From Pseudomonas paraglycinae (lineage in GTDB: Bacteria > Pseudomonadota > Gammaproteobacteria > Pseudomonadales > Pseudomonadaceae): a DNA stretch of 52,464 nt. Below are positions 17,574-28,218 of the stretch, piece after piece (the stretch's first letter is position 1; each line of letters begins with the position of its first letter). Location: contig NZ_BQHR01000028.1 of the NCBI RefSeq assembly GCF_021601625.1, forward strand, positions 1 to 52,464, in the 5' to 3' direction. A program made the translations under genes and the position numbers. Below the pieces are notes generated by a model. The model made no database searches and had not been told where the DNA came from. It was given only the letters and a program-made list of their open reading frames with translations.

Positions 17574-17602
17574 AAAAGATCGCCGAACCCGGCGATCTTT
17601 TT
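17574..17602 (+). terminator. Rho-independent terminator
   Basis: AAAAGATCGCC / GGCGATCTTTTT around the loop GAACCC, followed by more T residues. It begins six bases after the stop codon of the unknown membrane protein. Confidence 0.9.
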
Positions 17603-17767
17603 GTTTGTCCATGTCTCGTGGACATTCTTTAACCTTTAAACATTGGGCCGCGTCGCACTGCCAGTGCTAATCTCCACCGCTAAATTCAGCGGAGTCGCGC
17701 CACGGCCCGGTCACGGGTTCAGGGAAGACGACCACACTTTCAGCCACGGAAATCGATCAGGTCATTC

Positions 17768-19273
17768 ATGAATAAATCAGCAGGCGTGCTTCTCGGAATT
17801 GTTGTGGCCATTGGCGCCATCAGCGTAGGCGGGGCCTGGTACACGGGCACCAAAATCGAAGGCGTGCTGAACAATGCCGTCGCCAACGCCAACAGCGAGT
17901 TGCAGACCGCCATGGCCGGCTCCAACGGCAGTGCATCGCTGGAGCTGGTATCGCTTGAGCGCAACACCTTCAGCAGCACCGCGCACTATCGCCTCAAGGG
18001 CGAGGGTGAAATGTTCGGCGAGACGCCGGTCGAGTTGCTGTTCGTCGATCACATCGAACACGGCCCGCTGCCGTTCTCGCGACTGGTGTCGCTGAAATGG
18101 CTGCCGGTCATGGCCACCAGTCACTACGAACTGGAAAAGACCCCGATCACCGAAAAATGGTTTGCCGCCACCAAGGGCGCGGCGCCGCTCAAAGGTGTGG
18201 TCAACATCGGCTACGACCAGTCCACCACCGGCAACCTCGAACTGCTGCCACTGGAAACTGCGCTGGATGAAAAATCGAACCTGAAGTTTTCCGGTTTGAA
18301 CATGGATATTTCCGCCAGCGCTCAGGCCCAGAAGGTCAAGGCCGACGGCTACATGGACAGCCTGCACCTGACCACGGTCGCCGAAGACCAGACGCCGGTG
18401 CAGATCGAACTCAATGGCCTGACCCTGGCCAGCAACCTCGCCAAGAGCACCTACGGCTACTACACCGGCGAAAACACCCTGGAGTTGACCGCCAGCAAAA
18501 CCACCTTCGGCGCCAAGCAATCGGTGCTGGGCGTGAAGAACTTCGAAATGAAGAACCGTACCGAAGAGAACGGCAGCAACGCCTCCGGCCGTGCCGACTA
18601 CAAGGTCGCTGAAGTAACCCTCAACGACAAGAAGATCGGTTCGGCCAATCTGGCCATGAGCCTGAAAAACCTCGACATCCCGTCGGCCATGTCGCTGATG
18701 CAGATCTACCAGACCAAGCTGCAGCCATACGAAAAAGCCGCTGCCGAAGCCACCGCCGCCGGCCTGCCGGCACCGGAGCTGAACCTGACCGAGGCCGAGT
18801 CGACCCAGGTCAAGGCCGACCTGCAGAAACTGCTGGCAGCCGGGCCGCAGTTGGCGCTGGAAGACCTGTCGCTGAAAACCGCCAACGGCGAAAGCCGGGC
18901 GAATCTGGTGCTTGATCTGACCAAGCCTGCATCGATGGACCTGCCACCGGATCAACTGGGCAAACAGTTGATCGCGCTGCTGGACATCAATGTGTTGGTG
19001 TCCAAGCCGATGCTGGTCGACCTGCTCAGCGTGCAGGCGCAAATCGATGGCCAGACCGATGCCAAGGCCATCGTTGACCAGGCCAGTGCTGGCGCCGACA
19101 TGTTCGCCGGCATGGCCGTTGGTTCGCAGTTGGCGACACTGGATGGCACCAACGTTGTCACCAAGCTGCATTACGCCGCCAATCAGGTTGAATTCAACGG
19201 CCAGAAGATGACCGTCGAGCAGTTCGTGGGCTTCCTGATGAGCAAGTTCGGCAGTATCGAACAGCCTCAGTAA
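17768..19273 (+). CDS. YdgA-like DUF945 periplasmic/inner-membrane protein
   Basis: 501 residues. A single N-terminal signal anchor (AGVLLGIVVAIGAISVGGAWYTG) is followed by TKIEGVLNNAVANANSELQ and a long beta-rich region with repeated L.N...L..S patterns, and a C-terminal segment DQLGKQLIALLDINVLVSKPML. This is the DUF945 (YdgA) layout and length. The extended beta-rich fold resembles AsmA-type lipid-transfer proteins, but the biochemical role is not established. Monocistronic, with a strong terminator 19 bp after the stop. Confidence 0.88.
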   Translation: MNKSAGVLLGIVVAIGAISVGGAWYTGTKIEGVLNNAVANANSELQTAMAGSNGSASLELVSLERNTFSSTAHYRLKGEGEMFGETPVELLFVDHIEHGPLPFSRLVSLKWLPVMATSHYELEKTPITEKWFAATKGAAPLKGVVNIGYDQSTTGNLELLPLETALDEKSNLKFSGLNMDISASAQAQKVKADGYMDSLHLTTVAEDQTPVQIELNGLTLASNLAKSTYGYYTGENTLELTASKTTFGAKQSVLGVKNFEMKNRTEENGSNASGRADYKVAEVTLNDKKIGSANLAMSLKNLDIPSAMSLMQIYQTKLQPYEKAAAEATAAGLPAPELNLTEAESTQVKADLQKLLAAGPQLALEDLSLKTANGESRANLVLDLTKPASMDLPPDQLGKQLIALLDINVLVSKPMLVDLLSVQAQIDGQTDAKAIVDQASAGADMFAGMAVGSQLATLDGTNVVTKLHYAANQVEFNGQKMTVEQFVGFLMSKFGSIEQPQ

Positions 19274-19291
19274 ACGCCTCGCGCGTCACCG

Positions 19292-19330
19292 AAACGCCCG
19301 GCCTCTGCACCCGCAGACGCCGGGCGTTTT
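19292..19330 (+). terminator. Rho-independent terminator
   Basis: AAACGCCCGGC pairs with GCCGGGCGTTTT across a 16-bp loop. It closes the DUF945 unit. The next 200 bp hold the presumed pga promoter, but no clear -35/-10 pair or operator could be assigned. Confidence 0.88.
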
Positions 19331-19530
19331 GCTGTCTGGCATCCGGGTTAACAGTTAGCCGGGGCCAGTCATCGTCACGAATCTGAACAATTATTGTGTT
19401 CTGAATATTGATCTACGCTTGCGTGCAAGACTGCTTGGATAGCTTGGCCAGGTGATCTACTTGGCCTCCGTTACGAATTGGGCAAGGGGGGGGCACTGCT
19501 ACCCGGCTGGCCATGTAAGGATGCTGACGA

Positions 19531-22011
19531 ATGCCGCGTATTGATGTTCCTGTATTACATCGTGGTTTACGCCCTTTGTTTCGAGTCGCGCTGTGCAGCC
19601 AGTTGCTCTGGCCGGCTTTCGCGTACGCCGATACGGCCTACGATCAAATGGTGCTCGACGCCCGGGCCGGGCATTACACACCCGCGCTGACCGTTTTGCG
19701 TCAGGTGCCGCCGGCCCAGGCCACCACCGGCCATGTCAGCGATCACCTGCAAATCGCCGGTTGGGCCGGTCTCGACGCCGAAGTGGTGCAGGTCTACGAG
19801 ACTCAGGGTCGTGGCCGGGCACTGCCGGTTCAGGCGCTGGCCGCCACAGCCCGGGCCTATCGCAACCTCAAGCGCTGGGATCAGGCGATCGAGGTCTACA
19901 ACAAGGCCCTGACGCTGGAGCCGGATAACGCCGACCTTCAACTCGGTCTGGCGCTGACCCAGGCCGATTCCGGCAAGCCTGACGAAGGCGTGATCCGCGC
20001 CCGTTCGCTGGTCGCCGCCAAACCCGATGATCCTTCCCGCCGACTGGCGCTGGGCTACGCCCTGAATCGCGCCGGCAAGCCATACGACGCGCTGTTCGAA
20101 TACGACCAGGCTTTCGTTCGCGCCGGCAACAAACCCGAGGTCGCTCGCGAATACGTGGTCGCCCTGCAAAAGGCGCGTCTGCCGGAGCCGGCACTGCGGC
20201 TGGCCAAACAGCGTCCAGGGCTGATCGATCCCGTCACCTTGCGCCGTCTTGAAGGCGATCTGGCTGCGGAACGCGTGCGACTCGCCGAACTGGCCACCCG
20301 CAGCGAAAAAGAACGCTACGTGATCGCCGACCGCGCCCTGGCCGACTACGACCAATTGCTCGCCACCTGGACCCCGGACTCTACGGCCCACGACGACGTG
20401 ACCCGCTGGCGCATCGACCGCATGGGCGCGCTCAAGGCCCGGGCGCGCACCGCCGAAGTCATCAGCGAATACCAGAAGCTGCAAGCCGAAGGCGTGAAGA
20501 TCCCGACCTACGCCCTGCGCTGGGTGGCGGCGTCCTATCTGGATCAGCGCCAGCCGGAAATCGCCACCGATCTTTACCGTCAGGTGCTGGCAGCGCCGGA
20601 CGCCGATGTCGGCGACCGACTCGAAGACACCACGGCGCTGTATTACGCGCTGCTGGAAAGCGACCGCGCCGAAGAGGCGCGCAAAGTCGCTGAAGATCAG
20701 GCCAGGGCGCAGAAGCCGCGCGTCGAACTCAAGGGCCTGCCGATCGGCAACCCCAACGACGAATGGATGGACGCCCAGCAACTGGCGGCGCAGGCCGGAA
20801 CTTACGGTTCCGACCTGCCCCACGGCGAAGAACGTTTGCAGACCCTGGTGGATCAGGCGCCGGGCAACATCGGCCTGCGCCTGGCCCAGGCCGATCTATA
20901 CCTGGCCCGTAACTGGCCGCGCCGCGCGGAAAACCAGCTCAAGGAAACCGAGAGCATCGCGCCGCGCGACATGGGCCTCGAAGTCGCGCAGGCCCGCACC
21001 GCCATGGACTTGCAGGAATGGCGGCAGATGGATGCGCTGACCGATGACGTGGTGGCGCGCTTTCCTGACAACCGTCAGGTCCAGCGTCTGGCCCGTGAAC
21101 GCGAAGTGCACGACATGTCCGAGCTGCGCGTCGAAGCCTATGGCGGCAAGGCCAACGGAGGCAGCGGTGGCGATGCAGGCGCGGTCTCCGGCAGCCGCGA
21201 TTTCGGCATCCAGACCACGCTTTACAGCCCGCCGATCGATGAAGACTGGCGGGTGTTCGCCGGGGCCGGATACGCCACCGGCGATTTTGCCGAAGGCACC
21301 GGCCACCACCGCTTCCAGCGTGTCGGTCTGGAGCGTCGCACCCGCGACATGACCCTTGAAGCCGAGGTGTCGAATCATTCCTATGGTTTCGGTGACAAGC
21401 AGGGCGCGCGTCTGGCGATTGCCCGCGACATCGACGATCACTGGCAATACGGCGGCAGCCTCGAATACCTGTCGGCCGAGACCCCGCTGCGGGCTCTCAA
21501 CAGCGACATCAAGGCCAACGGCGGCAGCGGTTTCATCCGCTGGCGCGCCAACGAGAGCCGCGAGTGGCGGCTGGCGGTCAGCCCGTCGCACTTCAGCGAC
21601 GGCAACAATCGCGTCGAAGCCTTGCTGACCGGAAAAGAGGGCGTCTACAGCGCGCCGAACCTGCAAGTCGACGCGGGCCTGGAAGTGGGCACCAGCCACA
21701 ACTCCAAGTCCGATGACGTGCCGTACTTCAACCCGAAGTCGGACTTCAGCGTCATGCCGCTGCTGAACGTCAATCACATGCTGTACCACCGCTACGAAAC
21801 GGTATGGAGCCAGCAATTCCAGGCCGGCGCGGGGACTTACAGCCAGCGTGATCACGGCACCGGCGGCATGGCATTGCTCGGTTACGGCCAGCGCTACGCC
21901 TGGAACGACGTGTTCGAGGTGGGCGGTTTGTTCAGCGTGATCAACCGGCCCTACGACGGTGACCGGGAAACCGATCTGCGTCTGCTCGTCGACCTCACTT
22001 TCCGCTTCTAG
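19531..22011 (+). CDS. pgaA: PgaA, outer-membrane porin for poly-beta-1,6-GlcNAc export
   Basis: 826 residues. Signal peptide cut after ...CSQLLWPAFAYA. Residues ~30-530 are helical TPR repeats (YRNLKRWDQAIEVYNKAL, LDQRQPEIATDLYRQVL, RRLALGYALNRAGKPYDALFE), and ~540-826 form the beta-barrel with alternating strands, ending LRLLVDLTFRF with a terminal aromatic. This is the PgaA layout and usual length. The periplasmic TPRs guide partly deacetylated PNAG to the pore. First gene of pgaABCD. Confidence 0.95.
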   Translation: MPRIDVPVLHRGLRPLFRVALCSQLLWPAFAYADTAYDQMVLDARAGHYTPALTVLRQVPPAQATTGHVSDHLQIAGWAGLDAEVVQVYETQGRGRALPVQALAATARAYRNLKRWDQAIEVYNKALTLEPDNADLQLGLALTQADSGKPDEGVIRARSLVAAKPDDPSRRLALGYALNRAGKPYDALFEYDQAFVRAGNKPEVAREYVVALQKARLPEPALRLAKQRPGLIDPVTLRRLEGDLAAERVRLAELATRSEKERYVIADRALADYDQLLATWTPDSTAHDDVTRWRIDRMGALKARARTAEVISEYQKLQAEGVKIPTYALRWVAASYLDQRQPEIATDLYRQVLAAPDADVGDRLEDTTALYYALLESDRAEEARKVAEDQARAQKPRVELKGLPIGNPNDEWMDAQQLAAQAGTYGSDLPHGEERLQTLVDQAPGNIGLRLAQADLYLARNWPRRAENQLKETESIAPRDMGLEVAQARTAMDLQEWRQMDALTDDVVARFPDNRQVQRLAREREVHDMSELRVEAYGGKANGGSGGDAGAVSGSRDFGIQTTLYSPPIDEDWRVFAGAGYATGDFAEGTGHHRFQRVGLERRTRDMTLEAEVSNHSYGFGDKQGARLAIARDIDDHWQYGGSLEYLSAETPLRALNSDIKANGGSGFIRWRANESREWRLAVSPSHFSDGNNRVEALLTGKEGVYSAPNLQVDAGLEVGTSHNSKSDDVPYFNPKSDFSVMPLLNVNHMLYHRYETVWSQQFQAGAGTYSQRDHGTGGMALLGYGQRYAWNDVFEVGGLFSVINRPYDGDRETDLRLLVDLTFRF

Positions 22012-22023
22012 AAGAGTTTGAAG

Positions 22024-24021
22024 ATGCCTTTGATTTCGCGTTTCATCCTTCTGCTGGGAGTGCTGCTGGTCAGCGCCTGCGCCCAGCAAGCCCCGGCCTT
22101 CGTGCCGCCGTCCGAGCGACCGCTGGCAGCCAATGAAAAGCCCTGGCCGAAAAACCACGTGCTGGGCATTGCCTACCACGACGTCGAAGACCGTGATCCC
22201 GATCAGGCAGTGGTGGCGGTGCGCACCGAGCGCCTGCTCGAACAGCTCGCCTGGTTGCGGGAGAACAACTACAAACCGGTGACGGTCGACCAGATCATGG
22301 CCGCGCGCAAAGGCGGGCCGGAACTGCCGCCCAAGGCGATCCTGCTCAGCTTCGACGACGGTTACTCAAGCTTCTACACCCGCGTACTGCCGGTGTTGCG
22401 CGCCTACAACTGGCATGCGCTGCTGGCGCCGGTCGGCACCTGGATAGATACGCCGCTGAACCAACCGGTGGACTTCGCTGGCACGCCGCGTCCGCGCTCG
22501 GACTTCCTGACCTGGGCTCAGGTGCGGGAAATCTCGCAATCGGGCCTGGTGGAAATCGCCGCTCACACCGACGCCAGCCACAAAGGCATCCTCGCCAACC
22601 CGCAAGGCAACCTGCAGCCGGCGGCCGCGACCCGACGCTACGATCCAGTGAGCAAACGCTACGAATCCGAAGCCGATTTCCAGGCGCGGATCCGCGCCGA
22701 CGTGCAGGCGATCTCGGAGAAGATCCGCAAGAACACCGGGAAGAAACCGCGCGTCTGGGTCTGGCCTTACGGGACGGCGGACGGCACGTCGCTGACCGTG
22801 GTGAGTGAGGAAGGCTACGAAATGGCCCTGACCCTCGATGACGGTCTCGATGCCCTCGACAACCTGATGAGCGGGCCGCGTTTCCTGGTGGCTTCCGACC
22901 CTGATGGCGAGCACTTCGCCAACAGCGTGGTCGGCGTGCAATCGGATTTCACCATGCGCGTCGTGCATGTGGATCTGGACAACGTCTACGACCCGGATCC
23001 GGCGCAGCAGGAAATCAACCTCGGCAAACTGATCCAGCGCATGGCCGACATGGGCGCCAACACCGTGTTCCTGCAAGCCTTCGCCGATCCGAAGGGCGAT
23101 GGCCTGGTGCATTCGCTGTACTTCCCGAACCGTCATCTGCCGATGCGCGCCGACCTGTTCGACCGCGTCGCCTGGCAATTGCGCACCCGGGCTCATGTGA
23201 AGGTTTTCGCCTGGATGCCGGTGCTGAGTTTCGAACTGGATTCGAAGCTGCCACGGGTAACGCGCTGGGATCCGAAGACGGGTACGAGCGCTGTCGATCC
23301 GGATCAATACAAGCGCCTGTCGCCGTTCGATCCCGAGGTACGGCGGATCATTGGCGAGATCTACGAAGACGTGGCGCGCCTGACTTCGGTCGACGGCATT
23401 CTCTACCACGACGACGCAGTGCTCTCGGACTTCGAAGACGCCGGCCCTCAGGCGCTGAAGGCCTATGCCGCCAACGGCCTGCCGGGCTCGATCGCCGCTC
23501 TGCGTGACGATCCGGCGGCGATGCAGCGCTGGACGCGCTTCAAGAGCCGCTACCTGATCGACTTCACCAACGAACTGACCGCCAAGGTGCGCGCGATTCG
23601 TGGCCCGCAAGTGCTCACCGCACGCAACATCTTCGCCGAGCCGGTGCTCAATCCGCACAGCGAAGCGTGGTTCGCGCAGAACCTCGACGACTTCCTCGGG
23701 ACTTACGACTGGACGGCGCCGATGGCCATGCCGCTCATGGAAAAACAGACCCAGGCGCAATCCGGCCCGTGGCTCGAAGCGCTGGTGGCGAAGATCAAAC
23801 AGCGCCCCGGTGCGCTGGATCGCACGGTGTTCGAACTGCAGGCCCGGGACTGGACGAAAAAAGACCAGGCCGACATCGACGGCGCACAACTGGCCGACTG
23901 GATGAGCCGCCTCAAGCGTCAGGGCGCCACCAGTTTCGGCTACTACCCGGACAACTTTCTCGAGAACCTGCCGGACCTGAAAACCGTGCGGCCTGCACTC
24001 TCCAACAAATGGAACCCATGA
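22024..24021 (+). CDS. pgaB: PgaB, poly-beta-1,6-GlcNAc N-deacetylase lipoprotein
   Basis: 665 residues from ATG 22024 (AGAAGAG eight bases upstream; a TTG two codons earlier is less likely). Lipobox LLLVSACAQ. Deacetylase domain (~residues 50-280): [20 protein letters not shown] with the paired Asp of CE4 enzymes, and [11 protein letters not shown] with metal-binding His. The C-terminal glycoside-hydrolase-like domain has [42 protein letters not shown] and [13 protein letters not shown]. Known role: removes a fraction of acetyl groups from PNAG in the periplasm, which is needed for export through PgaA. Sits 12 bp after pgaA. Confidence 0.96.
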   Translation: MPLISRFILLLGVLLVSACAQQAPAFVPPSERPLAANEKPWPKNHVLGIAYHDVEDRDPDQAVVAVRTERLLEQLAWLRENNYKPVTVDQIMAARKGGPELPPKAILLSFDDGYSSFYTRVLPVLRAYNWHALLAPVGTWIDTPLNQPVDFAGTPRPRSDFLTWAQVREISQSGLVEIAAHTDASHKGILANPQGNLQPAAATRRYDPVSKRYESEADFQARIRADVQAISEKIRKNTGKKPRVWVWPYGTADGTSLTVVSEEGYEMALTLDDGLDALDNLMSGPRFLVASDPDGEHFANSVVGVQSDFTMRVVHVDLDNVYDPDPAQQEINLGKLIQRMADMGANTVFLQAFADPKGDGLVHSLYFPNRHLPMRADLFDRVAWQLRTRAHVKVFAWMPVLSFELDSKLPRVTRWDPKTGTSAVDPDQYKRLSPFDPEVRRIIGEIYEDVARLTSVDGILYHDDAVLSDFEDAGPQALKAYAANGLPGSIAALRDDPAAMQRWTRFKSRYLIDFTNELTAKVRAIRGPQVLTARNIFAEPVLNPHSEAWFAQNLDDFLGTYDWTAPMAMPLMEKQTQAQSGPWLEALVAKIKQRPGALDRTVFELQARDWTKKDQADIDGAQLADWMSRLKRQGATSFGYYPDNFLENLPDLKTVRPALSNKWNP

Positions 24022-24022
24022 C

Positions 24023-25378
24023 ATGCTGGATAGACTGCTGGCCCTGCTTGTTCTGGCGATCGTCCTCGGCGTCCCGCTGGGGCTGATCTTCCTGGTCACC
24101 GGGCAATTCCTGATGGACTTCGTGTTCTTCTACCCGCTGTTCATGTCCGGGTTGTGGATTTCCGGTGGCCTGTATTTCTGGCTGCACTGGGAGCGGCACT
24201 GGCCGTGGAAGGACGACACCCTGCCGCCACCGCTGGAAGGCGAACCGCTGATTTCGATCCTGATCCCTTGCTACAACGAGGGCGACAACGCCGCCGACAC
24301 CATCCACGCGGCGCTGGCGCAGCACTACCCGAACATCGAAGTCATCGCGATCAACGACGGCTCCAAGGACAACACCGCCGAAGTGCTGGATGCGCTGGCC
24401 AAGGAAGACCCGCGGCTGCGCGTGCTGCACCTGGCGGAAAACCAGGGCAAGGCCGTGGCCCTGCGCATGGGCGCCATCGCGGCGCGCAGCGAATATCTGG
24501 TGTGCATCGACGGTGACGCGCTGCTGGCGCCGAACACTGCGGCTTATCTGGTGGCGCCGATGCTGGACAACGCACGACTGGGTGCGGTGACCGGCAACCC
24601 ACGAATCCGCACGCGTTCGACCCTGGTCGGGCGGGTTCAGGTTGGTGAGTTCTCGTCGATCATCGGGCTGATCAAGCGCACTCAGCGGGTGTTCGGGCGA
24701 ATCTTCACCGTGTCGGGTGTGATCGTCGCGTTCCGCCGCACCGCGCTGAACCGGGTCGGCTACTGGAGCCCGGACATGATCACCGAAGACATCGACATCA
24801 GCTGGAAGCTGCAACTGGATCACTGGAGCATCTTCTACGAGCCCCGTGCCCTGTGCTGGATCCTGATGCCGGAAACCCTGCGCGGTCTGTGGAAGCAGCG
24901 CCTGCGCTGGGCCCAGGGCGGTGCCGAAGTGCTGTTCAAGAACATCCGCGGGATCTGGCAGTACCGTCACCGTTACCTGTGGCCGCTGCTGTTCGAATAC
25001 TGCCTGTCGACCGGCTGGGCGTTCACCTTCCTGTTGTCGGTGATCTTCTGGGGCGTCGGCAAGTTCGTGGTCATGCCTGAAGCCATTGCCGTCGATCACC
25101 TGATGCCCCCGGCGTTTACCGGTCTGCTGCTTGCGTTTGTCTGCCTGGTGCAGTTCGCGGTCAGCATCATCATTGACCGTCGTTACGAACCGGGCCTGGG
25201 CAAGACCATGTTCTGGGTGGTCTGGTATCCGATTGCGTTTTGGTTCGTCAGCCTGCTGACCACGCTGGTCAGTTTCCCCAAAGTATTGTTCGGCCAACAC
25301 CAGAAGCGTGCGCGCTGGGTCAGTCCCGACCGGGGTATCAAGCCGCTCGGGGACGATGAAGAGGAGGTTATCAAATGA
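24023..25378 (+). CDS. pgaC: PgaC, poly-beta-1,6-GlcNAc synthase (GT2)
   Basis: 451 residues. Two N-terminal membrane helices, then the GT-2 domain: [44 protein letters not shown] (DxD), [11 protein letters not shown] (catalytic Asp) and [10 protein letters not shown] (QxxRW), followed by C-terminal helices. This processive synthase uses UDP-GlcNAc and is activated by c-di-GMP together with PgaD in characterised systems. ATG overlaps nothing but lies one base after the pgaB stop; its end overlaps pgaD by 4 bp. Confidence 0.97.
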   Translation: MLDRLLALLVLAIVLGVPLGLIFLVTGQFLMDFVFFYPLFMSGLWISGGLYFWLHWERHWPWKDDTLPPPLEGEPLISILIPCYNEGDNAADTIHAALAQHYPNIEVIAINDGSKDNTAEVLDALAKEDPRLRVLHLAENQGKAVALRMGAIAARSEYLVCIDGDALLAPNTAAYLVAPMLDNARLGAVTGNPRIRTRSTLVGRVQVGEFSSIIGLIKRTQRVFGRIFTVSGVIVAFRRTALNRVGYWSPDMITEDIDISWKLQLDHWSIFYEPRALCWILMPETLRGLWKQRLRWAQGGAEVLFKNIRGIWQYRHRYLWPLLFEYCLSTGWAFTFLLSVIFWGVGKFVVMPEAIAVDHLMPPAFTGLLLAFVCLVQFAVSIIIDRRYEPGLGKTMFWVVWYPIAFWFVSLLTTLVSFPKVLFGQHQKRARWVSPDRGIKPLGDDEEEVIK

Positions 25379-25908
25379 AAATCATCCGGACCCGCCAACG
25401 GCCGTTTCTGGTGGTGGTCGATGCGTTCTTCACGGTGCTGGCCTGGATCGGTCTGCTGTATCTGCTGGCGCGGGGTTTATGGCCGCTGATCGAGACCCAC
25501 GAAGGCGGGCCGCGCATCGACAATTCGGCGTTCGAAGCCCTTGGCACCTTGCAGATTTACCTGTGGGTGGCGCTGGTCAACGCGGTGATCCTGATCGGCT
25601 GGGCGCGCTATCAGCAACGCAAGAGCCGAAGCTTCGCTCAACGCCGCCTGCCGTCCCCGGTGGTCGACGATGAGGGGCTGAGCCGCAGCTTCAAACTGTG
25701 CGACGAGCGCTTTCAGAAGCTGCGCGGGCCGGGCGTGATGACCATCCACAACGATCAGGACGGCGATGTCAGTCATGTGGTGCCGCATCTGTGGCCGGTT
25801 CAGCCGCAGGAGCTTCCGCCACCGCTGGCCCCGCTGGAGCATCCTCGGGTGATCTTTCTGCACGCCGAGGACGACGACAACCGCGAGCCGCTGAACCGGA
25901 TCACCTGA
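25375..25908 (+). CDS. pgaD: PgaD, accessory subunit of PNAG synthase
   Basis: 177 residues with two membrane helices ([21 protein letters not shown] and [25 protein letters not shown]) and a soluble tail. The N-terminus [19 protein letters not shown] is PgaD-like. In E. coli PgaC and PgaD jointly bind c-di-GMP. ATGA overlap with pgaC; the 3' end overlaps the convergent reductase gene by 8 bp. The C-terminal ~80 residues are less conserved and longer than in E. coli. Confidence 0.9.
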   Translation: MKIIRTRQRPFLVVVDAFFTVLAWIGLLYLLARGLWPLIETHEGGPRIDNSAFEALGTLQIYLWVALVNAVILIGWARYQQRKSRSFAQRRLPSPVVDDEGLSRSFKLCDERFQKLRGPGVMTIHNDQDGDVSHVVPHLWPVQPQELPPPLAPLEHPRVIFLHAEDDDNREPLNRIT

Positions 25909-27430
25909 CGGCGCGAATCAGCCGCCAAGCTTCCTCCATCGGCAGCGGTTGCTTCATGCGTTCGGCCAGCAGCGCCATCGCCCGTTCCTGCTCACAGGCC
26001 ACCGCCGCCACCACCACGCCCTTGCTCCCGAACAGCCCGATAAATGGCGGCTGTTCGGGTTCGCCGATGAATTCGACTGCATCCCACGCCTCGGCGTGGC
26101 CGAGATAGTCGTAGTTGCGGCCGAAATGCCAGGTCCAGAAATACGGCACGTCGAGGTAATGCTCATCGCCACCGAGCAGGTTCGCGGCGGCGATTCGCGC
26201 GTGCTGCTGGGCCAGGCGCCAGTGTTCGATGCGTTGCGGTTTACCGTTCAGCGGGAAGGTGGCGATATCGCCAATGGCCCACAGACTGTCCGCGACGCGC
26301 AGGCTGGCATCGACCAACAGTGATTGATCGTCCTCGCGCGGCAAGTCGCTGAACGCTTCGGTGGCTGGATGCACGCCGATTCCCGCCAACACCAGATCCG
26401 CCGACAGGCGCAGGCCGTTGTCGAGCAACACCGCCTCGACCTTGCCGTCGCCGGTGATCTTCCTGGCTTCGTGATCAGTGATGAATTTCACGCCGTTTTC
26501 TTCGTGCAGCGCACGGATCGCCTTGCCGACGGCTTCACCGAATTGCGCCGCGAAGGGAATCGCATGGCGCGCCAGCACCGTCACCTCGAGACCGTGCTGG
26601 CGCAGGGCCGAAGCGCATTCGAGCGCAATGAAACTGTCACCGATGATCACCGCGCGCTGACCGGGTTGGGCGGCGTCCATGATGGATTGCGCCTGAGCTT
26701 TGGAGCGCAGGACAAACACCTGGGGCAGGTCGGCGCCGGGCAGTTTCAGCGCGTTTGGCGTTGCACCGGTGGCCAGTACCGCCGCGTTGTAATGCAGTGT
26801 GCGGCCATCGCTCAGGTGAAGGGTTTTGGTATCGGCATCGAGCCCGGTGACCTCGCCTGAAACCCGGTTGATGTGCTGTTCGCGGTAAAAATCGTCATCG
26901 CGCAGGGGCGGGGTTTCCGGCGGCGGCATTTCCCCGGACAGCACGAATTTGCTCAGCACCGTGCGGTCGTAGCCGGCGTCCGGCTCGCGGTCGATCAGCA
27001 CGATCCGCCCGCCGAAGCCTTTTTCCCGCAGGGCGGCGGCGCAGGCCGTTCCCCCGGCACCGGCGCCGACGATGACAAAGGTGCGCGGATCGTCCTGCGG
27101 CGGAGTGTGCGGATCCGGCAACGGCTGGTCATCGACCCACACCTCGTCGCCGTGCAGTTCCAGCGGATAGCGCTTGAGGCTGTCCAGCGCCGGAGGTTCG
27201 CACAGGGCGCCATCTTCGGCGCGAAAGGCTGCCTTGTGCCACGGGCAGATCAGCCGGCCGTGGCACAACGCACCTTCCGCCAGCGGCGCGCCGGCGTGCG
27301 GGCATTGCCCCTGAAAGGCGCGTAACTGGCCGGCGGCGCGCAGCAGGACGATCTTGCAGTCGCCAATCTGCACCTCCAGCCCACGGTCTTCAGGCACATC
27401 GGCGAAACGGGCGACACGGTGCAGGGTCAT
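25901..27430 (-). CDS. Rieske-FAD pyridine nucleotide-disulfide oxidoreductase (AIFM3-like)
   Basis: 509 residues from MTLHRVARF, chosen because GAGGAG lies seven bases upstream; the frame continues 15 codons further. N-terminal Rieske [2Fe-2S] domain: CPHAGAPLAEG...CPWHKAAF gives the CxH / CxxH ligands. Then FAD-binding VIVGAGAGGTACAAALREKG, NAD-binding segment AVIIGDSFIALECASALRQHG, and ADLVLAGIGVHPATE plus WAIGDIATFP near the second FAD contact. A C-terminal reductase domain ends the protein. Fusions like this resemble AIFM3-like and ferredoxin reductases of oxygenase systems. No oxygenase gene is adjacent, so the electron acceptor is unknown. Confidence 0.93.
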   Translation of the reverse strand: MTLHRVARFADVPEDRGLEVQIGDCKIVLLRAAGQLRAFQGQCPHAGAPLAEGALCHGRLICPWHKAAFRAEDGALCEPPALDSLKRYPLELHGDEVWVDDQPLPDPHTPPQDDPRTFVIVGAGAGGTACAAALREKGFGGRIVLIDREPDAGYDRTVLSKFVLSGEMPPPETPPLRDDDFYREQHINRVSGEVTGLDADTKTLHLSDGRTLHYNAAVLATGATPNALKLPGADLPQVFVLRSKAQAQSIMDAAQPGQRAVIIGDSFIALECASALRQHGLEVTVLARHAIPFAAQFGEAVGKAIRALHEENGVKFITDHEARKITGDGKVEAVLLDNGLRLSADLVLAGIGVHPATEAFSDLPREDDQSLLVDASLRVADSLWAIGDIATFPLNGKPQRIEHWRLAQQHARIAAANLLGGDEHYLDVPYFWTWHFGRNYDYLGHAEAWDAVEFIGEPEQPPFIGLFGSKGVVVAAVACEQERAMALLAERMKQPLPMEEAWRLIRAVR

Positions 27431-27569
27431 GGTCGTGCTCCTCACAGGCATTTCTCTTACGAGTTTGGGCCGCATTGCGAGGTTCAGCCATTTCCCACTG
27501 CCACGGCACGAACGGTACGGCTATAGTTTGCAGGCCGACGAAGGCCCAACTGCACAAGGTGCTCCCGGA

Positions 27570-28130
27570 ATGACCCGATTGACCTCTCTCAACCCTTGGC
27601 TGGCGGCCGTTGCCGTCGCCCTTTGCGTGCAGTTTCCGGCGCAGGCCCAGGAGCGTTTCACCCTCAGCATTCCCGGTGTGTCGGATAACCGCCTGTTCAC
27701 CTCGGCGGCGGCCAGCGATGCGGCCGGCTGCGGTGGCAAGAACCAGTCGCCGGCCCTGAGCTGGAATGCCGGCCCGAGCGGAACCCTGAGCTACGCCATC
27801 GTCATGCACGATCCGGACGGCCAGAAAGGCGCGGGCGTCGATCACTGGGTTCACTACGGGATCAGGGCCACGACCCGGCAGATTCCGGCCGGTGTCGGAG
27901 CCAAATCGGCCCTCGAAGGCGTCGGTGGCACCAACAGCAAAGGCACCACCAGCTACGTCGGCCCGTGCCCACCGGTGGGCGACAGCGCGCACCACTACAT
28001 CATCCAGATCTACGCCCTGGATCTGGCCCCGGACGCCTTGCCCGCCGGCCTGACCCGCGCCCAGCTGATGGAAAAAATCAAAGGCCACGTGCTGCGCAAC
28101 AGCAGTGCGGTGCGGCGTTATCACCGCTGA
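27570..28130 (+). CDS. Periplasmic YbhB/YbcL-type PEBP family protein
   Basis: 186 residues from ATG 27570, with AAGGTG upstream; the frame extends further but without a better start. Signal peptide ends at PAQAQ. PEBP motifs: NQSPALSWNAGPSGTLSYAIVMHDPDG, VDHWVHYGI, and YVGPCPPVGDSAHHYIIQIYALD (GPCPP and HHY). The ligand-pocket His and Asp residues are present. The biological role of bacterial PEBP proteins is unclear. Transcribed away from the reductase gene. Confidence 0.92.
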   Translation: MTRLTSLNPWLAAVAVALCVQFPAQAQERFTLSIPGVSDNRLFTSAAASDAAGCGGKNQSPALSWNAGPSGTLSYAIVMHDPDGQKGAGVDHWVHYGIRATTRQIPAGVGAKSALEGVGGTNSKGTTSYVGPCPPVGDSAHHYIIQIYALDLAPDALPAGLTRAQLMEKIKGHVLRNSSAVRRYHR

Positions 28131-28179
28131 AAAAAATTTCGGCGAGGTTTAACCCGAACTGACAGGGCTGCCCGTCTCA

Positions 28180-28205
28180 GGGGATGAATGGATAAATTCA
28201 TCCCC
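28180..28205. promoter_or_regulatory. Perfect inverted repeat upstream of the VWA operon
   Basis: GGGGATGAA-TGGATAAA-TTCATCCCC, nine-base arms with an 8-bp spacer, ends 13 bp before the VWA start codon. It could be an operator, or an RNA hairpin that sits just before the GAGG ribosome site. No T-run follows, so it is not a terminator for the PEBP gene. Confidence 0.5.
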
Positions 28206-28218
28206 GAGGTCAGCCCCC